From positions 1 through 9,336 of the forward strand of contig JAPUJD010000198.1 of NCBI GenBank assembly GCA_027296385.1: a stretch of 9,336 bases of DNA. Direction: 5' to 3'. The notes below the pieces were generated by a model. The model saw nothing but the letters and a program-made list of their open reading frames with translations. It did not search any database and was not told the origin of the DNA. A program made the position numbers and the translations under genes. The DNA comes from Acidobacteriota bacterium. GTDB lineage: Bacteria > Acidobacteriota > Thermoanaerobaculia > Multivoradales > JAHEKO01. Shown one piece after another: positions 5,400 to 9,336 of this stretch (its first letter is position 1; each line of letters begins with the position of its first letter).

Positions 5400-6398
5400 T
5401 CAGCCGAGGCTGTCGCTGTCATCCACGAAGCTGTCCCACGCCGGCGCCAGCTCGCCCATCAAAGGCGTGGTCTCCGGCAGTCTCTCGAGATGGCGGCGGG
5501 CCGCTCGCAGCGAGGGCTCGATCAGCACCAGATGGCGGTTGAAGCCGCGGGCGGCGAAAGCGGCGAAAGTGCCGACGATCTTGAGCGCCCGCTGTGCCGC
5601 CGCACGGTGGTAGTCCTCGCGCTCAGGCTGCGGTACCCGGGCCAGGTCGAGTAGGCCTTCCTCCTCCTCCGGCGAGGCGTAGAGACTGTCGTTGAGCAGA
5701 GACGCCAGGTCGTACCAGGGGGGGGCCAGGCGCAGATCCTGATGATCGATGACGACCAGGTCGTCGGCGCTGTCGGGCAGGAGGTTGCGCGCCATGAAGT
5801 CGCGATGGCAGGGGCGCAAGGGAGCGTCGGCCAGCCGGTCGCAAAGGGCAAAGAGAGCGAGGCTCAGCTCGTCGGCAATCGAGCCCTCACCGCCCAGGCC
5901 ACGAGGCTCGAGAACGAGATCCCAGCTCTGCTGCACCTCGCGTCGCAGCATGGGTCCGTCGAGCGGCGGGTTGAGCGCGTCGACCTCCGCCAGGTCGAGT
6001 CGCGAGATGCCCTCGAGCGGGATCAACGCCTGTTGCCAGTAAGGACCGGCGAGGTGTCCGGCACACACTGCGTCGTAAGCCGTTGCCTCACCGATGTCCT
6101 CGAGCAGCATCATGCCGGCGTCGGCGTCCCAGTCGAAGATCTTTGGCACCCGGACTCCGGCCTGGGTCAGCATCCGAGTCGTCAGCACGAAACGCTCTCC
6201 TGCGTCTGCGGCATCGGCGGGGTAATGGGCCACGATGGCGGACTCTGTGCCCCCGTGGAGACGCAGGTAGCGCCGCGGAGAGACGTCACCGGCCAGAGGT
6301 TGCAGAGTCTCGAAGTGGCACTGGTTTTGCTTAAGCCAGCGACTCACCTGCGCGAGCAACTCCTCCTCCAGCTGGTCTATTTCGGGTGTCATGTCCAT
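5400..6398 (-). CDS. AmgK-like sugar kinase (aminoglycoside phosphotransferase fold)
   Basis: The best functional guess is an anomeric kinase of cell-wall amino sugars such as AmgK, which phosphorylates MurNAc/GlcNAc at C1 for wall recycling. The 332-residue protein shows the AmgK-type nucleotide loop LAGDVSPRRYLRL at 35-47, a hinge-like segment MMLLEDIGEATAYDAV at 96-111, the catalytic loop CHRDFMARNLL at 197-207 (Asp200, Asn205), the metal-binding VIDHQD at 216-221 (Asp218) and PPWYDLASLLNDSL at 227-239. The family is certain; the substrate is inferred. The usual partner MurU (nucleotidyltransferase) is not next to it. The start is set at 6398 (MDMTPE); 6392 is equally possible, and neither has a good ribosome site. 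Longer starts would run into the divergent gene. An 8-base G run (5718-5725, plus strand) lies in the codons for APPW. The tatA gene follows. Confidence 0.82.
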   Translation of the reverse strand: MDMTPEIDQLEEELLAQVSRWLKQNQCHFETLQPLAGDVSPRRYLRLHGGTESAIVAHYPADAADAGERFVLTTRMLTQAGVRVPKIFDWDADAGMMLLEDIGEATAYDAVCAGHLAGPYWQQALIPLEGISRLDLAEVDALNPPLDGPMLRREVQQSWDLVLEPRGLGGEGSIADELSLALFALCDRLADAPLRPCHRDFMARNLLPDSADDLVVIDHQDLRLAPPWYDLASLLNDSLYASPEEEEGLLDLARVPQPEREDYHRAAAQRALKIVGTFAAFAARGFNRHLVLIEPSLRAARRHLERLPETTPLMGELAPAWDSFVDDSDSLG

Positions 6399-6400
6399 CG

Positions 6401-6429
6401 TTGACAGGTTCGGTGGGGCCAAGAATAAT
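6401..6429 (+). promoter_or_regulatory. Near-consensus sigma70-type promoter
   Basis: TTGACA at 6401-6406 is a perfect -35 element and AATAAT at 6424-6429 matches 5 of 6 bases of the -10 element; the spacer is exactly 17 bases. Transcription would start near 6436, 25 bases before the ATG of the 97-residue gene. The -35 box lies only 2 bases outside the proposed start of the divergent kinase gene, so RNA polymerase binding here should affect the kinase's own start region. This is the best promoter match in the window. Confidence 0.72.
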
Positions 6430-6460
6430 CGACGTGGACAGCCTGAGGGGCGTATCTGTG

Positions 6461-6754
6461 ATGAACGACCGAATGAAACAGCTGGTGGAGACACTCCGGG
6501 GAGCGGTGTCGCAGGCTCTGGGGGACTCGCTCGAGGTCGATCAGGCCTTGCGTCGTATCCGGGAGCAGGGCTGGTCCCTCTATCTGGTCGTAGACCGCAA
6601 GCATCAAGGCGAAACTCTGGATGCCTACGAGATTGCCTGCGGGAAGCCGCTCCAGAGCAAGGCTCGCTTTCGCATTGACAGCAGCGATCTCAATTTCCTG
6701 CGGTCCATCGGTATCGATCCGACCCGGCGGACCCGCCGCCGCGCCGACTCCTGA
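6461..6754 (+). CDS. Unrecognised small basic-tailed protein (97 aa)
   Basis: I do not recognise a named family. The 97-residue product has no signal peptide, membrane segment or cysteine cluster, so it is probably cytoplasmic. Residues 1-36 look like two charged helices (MNDRMKQLVETLRGAVSQAL and EVDQALRRIREQGW). They are followed by a short strand SLYLVVDRK, a polar loop, a second strand-like stretch ARFRIDSSDLNFLRSIGID at 68-86 and a basic tail (TRRTRRRADS). The start at 6461 is chosen because GAGGGG (6445-6450) lies 10 bases upstream and the strong promoter would place the transcript start near 6436; an earlier start at 6386 would lie upstream of that promoter. It is divergent from the kinase and ends 7 bases from the pgeF stop. 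That it is a real gene is supported by the promoter, the ribosome site and protein-like composition; function unknown. Confidence 0.72.
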   Translation: MNDRMKQLVETLRGAVSQALGDSLEVDQALRRIREQGWSLYLVVDRKHQGETLDAYEIACGKPLQSKARFRIDSSDLNFLRSIGIDPTRRTRRRADS

Positions 6755-6766
6755 ATCGCGTTCAGG
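6750..6766. terminator. Palindrome holding both convergent stop codons
   Basis: CCTGAATCGCGTTCAGG is a perfect 6-bp inverted repeat with a 5-base loop. The TGA of the small plus-strand gene lies in the left arm (6752-6754) and the TGA of pgeF, read on the minus strand, lies in the right arm (6762-6764). It could act as a weak two-way terminator, but neither side has a T-run and the stem is short. Confidence 0.35.
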
Positions 6767-7451
6767 CACTGCTGTCGGCGCCGTTGAGCCAGGCGAAGGC
6801 GAGGTTACGGCCGGCCGCGGGGCCGTCTCTCCGGAAGCTGTGGAGCTCCGACTGGCAGCGAGTACAGGTTTTCACGACCTCGATACGATCGACGCCGGCG
6901 TGTCGGAGTTGCCGCTCGACGCCGGCGACGAGATCCAGGTGTGGATCGTCGGCCAGCGGGGCTCGGTTCACAACGTCAGCTCCGTGGCTGGCAGCGGCCA
7001 CGCGGTCTGCGACCTCGGGTCCCACCTCGTAGCAGCAAGGCCCGATCGCAGGACCGATCCAGGCGGTCGGCGAACCGGCTCCGTCGACTAGCTCTGCAAC
7101 AGCCCGGGCCACTACCCCGGCGACAATGCCGCGCCAGCCGGCGTGCACGACGCCGATCCGTCCGGCTCCCACGAGGACGATCGGGACGCAGTCGGCGGTC
7201 GAAACCGCAAGTGCCAAGTCGCGGCGATCGGTCGTCAGCGCGTCGGCCTCACCGCAGCAGCCGACCCGAGCCTCCAGAGAGTCGGCGCCGTGGACCTGAC
7301 GCAGCCAGGCGACCGGCCGCTCGATGCCTGTCACGAGCCGCAGGATCTCCTGCCGATGGCGGATTTCTCCGCGGCCGACAAAGGCTACTCCGGCCGCTCG
7401 TCCGTCCAGGCGCCACACGGGATATCCGGCGACCACCTCAGGCTGCTGCAT
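6762..7451 (-). CDS. pgeF: PgeF/YfiH-family protein (multicopper polyphenol oxidase/LACC1 fold)
   Basis: Members of this zinc-binding family act on purine nucleosides (phosphorylase/deaminase activity in characterised LACC1/YfiH proteins), and E. coli PgeF keeps peptidoglycan precursors correct by countering misincorporation of L-Ser for L-Ala. This 229-residue protein has all hallmarks: RQVHGAD at 51-57 (His54), GEADALTT at 67-74, STADCVPI at 84-91 (Cys88), VHAGWRG at 102-108 (His103), GPAIGPCCYEVGPEV at 133-147, LDL at 172-174 and TCTRCQSELHSFRRDG with GRNLA at 195-218. His54, Cys88 and His103 are the expected metal/active-site residues. The length is usual (about 240). The start at 7451 has GGAGAGGG just upstream. 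It is convergent with the 97-residue gene and divergent from ftsE. Its true substrate here (nucleoside or wall precursor) cannot be told from sequence. Confidence 0.95.
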   Translation of the reverse strand: MQQPEVVAGYPVWRLDGRAAGVAFVGRGEIRHRQEILRLVTGIERPVAWLRQVHGADSLEARVGCCGEADALTTDRRDLALAVSTADCVPIVLVGAGRIGVVHAGWRGIVAGVVARAVAELVDGAGSPTAWIGPAIGPCCYEVGPEVADRVAAASHGADVVNRAPLADDPHLDLVAGVERQLRHAGVDRIEVVKTCTRCQSELHSFRRDGPAAGRNLAFAWLNGADSSA

Positions 7452-7471
7452 AGACCCTCTCCATTACCCGG

Positions 7472-7477
7472 ATTCTA
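7472..7477 (-). promoter_or_regulatory. Possible -10 element for pgeF
   Basis: Read on the minus strand this is TAGAAT, one base from consensus, and would start transcription near 7465, leaving a leader of about 14 bases that just contains the ribosome site GGAGAGGG. The -35 region is poor and is occupied by the palindrome at 7488-7500. The call rests on the -10 match and its position only. Confidence 0.35.
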
Positions 7478-7487
7478 GCTCGCGGCC

Positions 7488-7500
7488 GGTAGCCGCTACC
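7488..7500. repeat. Palindrome GGTAGCCGCTACC between pgeF and ftsE
   Basis: A perfect 6-bp inverted repeat around a single central base lies in the gap between two divergent genes, where the -35 region of pgeF would be. Its symmetry and position would suit a dimeric regulator's operator. As RNA it would make only a small 5-bp stem. Confidence 0.4.
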
Positions 7501-7533
7501 CGACTCGGCGGAGATTCTCGGCACACTGCTTGT

Positions 7534-8250
7534 ATGCTTGCTGCCGTGATCCAGTTCCTCCGTGTCAGCAAGCGATTTGCGGCTGGACCTCTCGCGCTGG
7601 ACGAGGTTACATTCGAGGTCGGCTGTGGGGAGTTCGTCTTTCTCACTGGCGACAGCGGCGCGGGTAAGACGACGCTGTTGAGTCTGATCTACCGGGCGGT
7701 TTTGCCGACCTCGGGCAGCGTGCTCGTCAACGGCCGAAACGTCGGCTCGATTCCGCGCAAGAAGGTTCCGTACTTGAGACGGACGATCGGGATCGTGTTC
7801 CAGGACTCGCGCCTGATCCGGCGCAAGACCGTCTACGAGAACGTCGCCTACTTGCCGCGCATTCTGGGCTATAGCGCCGATCGGCAACGCGAGGTCGCGT
7901 TGGACGTCCTCGAGCGCGTGGGGCTGGCCGAGCGGGCGAGCGCTTTCCCAGCTCAGCTCTCGGGCGGTGAGCAGCAGCGGGTGGCGATCGCCCGGGCGCT
8001 GGCCAACGACCCGGCGGTCCTGCTGGCGGACGAGCCGACCGGAAACCTTGATCCGGATCTCTCGCAGCGAATCTTCCGGCTCTTTGTCGATGCGCATCGC
8101 CGCGGCACGACCGTCGTCGTCGCGACCCACGACCCCCAGGCGATCAGCAGCTTTCCGGCTCGTGTCCTGCGCCTGAGCCAAGGGCACCTCGTCGAGGATT
8201 CCTCCCGCGAGAAGACCGCGCCGCCAGTCGACGGAGTGACGGTTCGATGA
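7534..8250 (+). CDS. ftsE: Cell division ATP-binding protein FtsE
   Basis: FtsE is the cytoplasmic ATPase of the FtsEX complex. With FtsX it does not transport a substrate but switches on periplasmic wall hydrolases at the division site. The 238-residue ABC protein shows Walker A GDSGAGKTT at 39-47, Q-loop FQDSRLI at 89-95 (Gln90), signature LSGGEQQRVAIARAL at 142-156, Walker B VLLADEPTGNLD at 162-173 (Asp166, Glu167) and the switch His199 in ATHD. The motif order and the FtsX neighbour separate it from LolD/MacB relatives. The Walker A has Asp where Pro is usual (GPSGAGKS/T). The start is uncertain: ATG at 7534 (MLAAVIQF) or GTG at 7546 (MIQFLRVSKRF), the latter resembling typical FtsE N-termini; neither has a good ribosome site. 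The C-terminal 15-20 residues are a polar extension. Its stop overlaps the ftsX start. Confidence 0.94.
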   Translation: MLAAVIQFLRVSKRFAAGPLALDEVTFEVGCGEFVFLTGDSGAGKTTLLSLIYRAVLPTSGSVLVNGRNVGSIPRKKVPYLRRTIGIVFQDSRLIRRKTVYENVAYLPRILGYSADRQREVALDVLERVGLAERASAFPAQLSGGEQQRVAIARALANDPAVLLADEPTGNLDPDLSQRIFRLFVDAHRRGTTVVVATHDPQAISSFPARVLRLSQGHLVEDSSREKTAPPVDGVTVR

Positions 8251-9161
8251 CCTGGCTACAGGCGATTGCCTACTTCGTCGGCGAGGCGCTGCTTAGCCTT
8301 CGGCGCGGTTGGCGGGTCGGCCTGCTAGCCATCCTGACCATCGCGGTGAGCCTGTTTCTGGGTGGCCTCTTCGCTCTCGTCAGCCACAACTTGCGCGGCC
8401 AACTCGAAGCGTGGCGGGGAGAAGCCCGGATCGTCGTCTACTTCAGCGCCGATGCCAGCCAGGAGCTGCTGATAGAGGCCCGCGGTGAGTTGGCGGCGCT
8501 GTCGTGGGTCGAGGCGGTCGAGCTGGTCACTCTGGCCGACGCGCGGGAGAGGTTCGGACAGGCCTTTCCGGACCTGGTCGATGTTCTCGACGACCCCGAC
8601 GCCGATCCGCTCCCTCCTTCCCTCGAGGTCCGGCTGGTGGAATCGGTTCGCGTCGCGCCCCTGAGCGAGACTCGCCACGAGTGGCTCTCCGGCCTCGACG
8701 GTGCCGAGTGGGTGGACGATGACCGTGTTTGGCTCGATCGCCTGGAAAGCATCGTGCGCGCTGGCCGGGTCGTGGGCTGGGGGCTGGGAGGCCTCCTGCT
8801 GGCAGCAGCGATCTTCACGATCTCGAGCGTGATCCGTCTCACGGCCTATCGGTACCGCGACGAGATCGCCGTCATGCGCCAGATCGGGGCCACCGAGCTG
8901 CTCATTCGCTGTCCTTTCTACTTGGAGGGGTTTCTGCAGGGGCTGGCAGGCGGTCTGCTGGCAATGGCGGGCCTGTGGCTGGTGTATGCGGGCTTGGGAC
9001 CGGATGCGCCGGCTCAGGCCGTCAGAGAAGCTCTCATCGGTAAGTTCCTGCCAGCCTCGTCGGTCCTCGCGTTCTTGGCGCTTGGCGCCCTGGCTGGCGG
9101 TGTGGGCGCGATTTTCTCCTTGCGGCGCGAATTCGTCGAGCTTGATCCAGGCATCGACTGA
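8247..9161 (+). CDS. ftsX: Cell division membrane protein FtsX
   Basis: FtsX is the membrane half of FtsEX; its outer loop contacts a hydrolase activator such as EnvC, or a hydrolase directly. The 304-residue protein has the four-helix layout of the family: TM1 about 25-47, a large periplasmic domain about 48-170, TM2 about 173-197, TM3 about 224-250 and TM4 about 271-292. The conserved coupling stretch EIAVMRQIGATELLIRCPFY at 206-225, followed by LEGFLQGLAGG, is diagnostic. The C-terminus is short and cytoplasmic (SLRREFVELDPGID). The ATG overlaps the ftsE stop by four bases (ATGA), so translation is coupled and the two subunits are made together. No hydrolase or EnvC-like gene follows; the next gene converges from the other strand, so the FtsX partner must be encoded elsewhere. 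Confidence is high. Confidence 0.95.
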   Translation: MTWLQAIAYFVGEALLSLRRGWRVGLLAILTIAVSLFLGGLFALVSHNLRGQLEAWRGEARIVVYFSADASQELLIEARGELAALSWVEAVELVTLADARERFGQAFPDLVDVLDDPDADPLPPSLEVRLVESVRVAPLSETRHEWLSGLDGAEWVDDDRVWLDRLESIVRAGRVVGWGLGGLLLAAAIFTISSVIRLTAYRYRDEIAVMRQIGATELLIRCPFYLEGFLQGLAGGLLAMAGLWLVYAGLGPDAPAQAVREALIGKFLPASSVLAFLALGALAGGVGAIFSLRREFVELDPGID

Positions 9162-9194
9162 AGCCTGGCCCCACAGCTCTGCTACGGGTTGGGC

Positions 9195-9226
9195 GAGAAG
9201 AAAGCGCTCCGCCGATGCGGCGGAGC
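9195..9226 (-). terminator. Rho-independent-type terminator of the OmpA-family gene
   Basis: GCTCCGCCG (9206-9214) and CGGCGGAGC (9218-9226) make a perfect 9-bp stem around a 3-base centre. On the minus strand the stem is followed by GCTTTCTTCTC, a T-rich tail, 23 bases after the stop of the OmpA-family gene. This fits a terminator for that gene. On the plus strand there is no T-run, so for ftsX it would at most act as a processing or stability hairpin. Confidence 0.7.
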
Positions 9227-9249
9227 CCTGGAGGTAAGCAGGAAGGTCC

Positions 9250-9336
9250 TCAGCCCAGGCTGATGACAACGACCGCGCGGCGGTTCTGGGCCCGGCCATC
9301 GGCCGTGTCGTTGCTGTCGACCGGCTCGTGGGAGCC
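9250..9336 (-). CDS. OmpA-family protein, C-terminal end (5' part outside window)
   Basis: Only the last 28 residues are present; the gene enters from the right edge on the minus strand. They read through EPVDSNDTADGRAQNRRAVV and end in VISLG. The phrase N-D-T-x-x-G-R-A-x-N-R-R is the closing signature of the OmpA/MotB peptidoglycan-binding domain, in which the Arg of NRR helps bind diaminopimelate. The tail matches OmpA-type envelope proteins better than Pal, which usually ends with a different spacing. The N-terminal part (beta-barrel, lipoprotein or other) cannot be seen. It converges with ftsX, with a terminator hairpin between. The domain call is strong despite the short length; the protein's full architecture is unknown. 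Confidence 0.85.
   Translation of the reverse strand, partial: GSHEPVDSNDTADGRAQNRRAVVVISLG

Noticed and set aside
5282..5542. Plus-strand open frame across the tatA region
   Set aside because: It is antisense to tatA, which has clear motifs and a ribosome site on the minus strand.
5742..6404. Open frame of 220 codons on the plus strand within the kinase region
   Set aside because: It is antisense to a kinase with intact catalytic motifs and shows no family features.
8325..9299. Open frame of 324 codons on the minus strand opposite ftsX
   Set aside because: It is a shadow of ftsX and runs through the terminator and the OmpA-family stop region; the real minus-strand gene there is in a different frame and ends at 9250.

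Overview
The window reads as ordinary chromosomal DNA of a GC-rich, diderm (outer-membrane-bearing) bacterium. Outer membrane evidence is direct: a BamD-type lipoprotein, a CpoB/YbgF-type periplasmic TPR protein, and the C-terminal tail of an OmpA-family protein. Codon use strongly favours G/C at third positions, and long open frames on the antisense strand are shadows of this. The mix of a free-standing PASTA protein next to rpe, a rpe-bamD-cpoB run, an orphan Fis-type HTH protein and a LysM protein with a duplicated C-terminal half suggests Acidobacteriota (perhaps Thermoanaerobaculia-like). That placement is inference from gene content and was not tested by any search. I see no mobile element, tRNA, rRNA, CRISPR array or sign of recent transfer.

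Layout. (1) Positions 1-2528, plus strand: a tight run of the end of a PASTA-domain protein, rpe (ribulose-phosphate 3-epimerase), a BamD-like lipoprotein with a TTG start, and a CpoB/YbgF-like lipoprotein. Neighbours are 2 bases apart or overlap by 1-3 bases, so this is an operon with probable translational coupling. (2) 2529-5179, plus strand: three separately spaced genes, namely a secreted LysM protein, a small stand-alone Fis-family HTH regulator and a secreted lytic transglycosylase, with intergenic gaps of 98, 192 and 216 bases that carry candidate promoters, direct repeats and a strong hairpin. (3) 5192-6398, minus strand: an AmgK-like sugar kinase of the aminoglycoside-phosphotransferase fold followed by a very short tatA. 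(4) 6461-6754, plus strand: a 97-residue protein of unknown function behind a near-consensus sigma70-type promoter. (5) 6762-7451, minus strand: pgeF (YfiH/LACC1 family), convergent with the small gene and divergent from ftsE. (6) 7534-9161, plus strand: ftsE and ftsX overlapping by 4 bases. (7) 9250-9336, minus strand: the last 28 codons of an OmpA-family protein, with a Rho-independent-type terminator downstream of it.

Taken together, almost every gene concerns the cell envelope: outer membrane assembly (BamD), coordination of outer membrane and wall (CpoB), peptidoglycan binding (PASTA, LysM, OmpA), cutting (transglycosylase), probable recycling or quality control (AmgK-like kinase, PgeF), protein export (TatA) and division (FtsE/FtsX). 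No clearly new defence or biosynthetic system is visible. The items most worth following up are the unrecognised 97-residue gene, the duplicated C-terminal module of the LysM protein, the orphan HTH regulator with phased repeats at its promoter, and several short palindromes in the intergenic regions.
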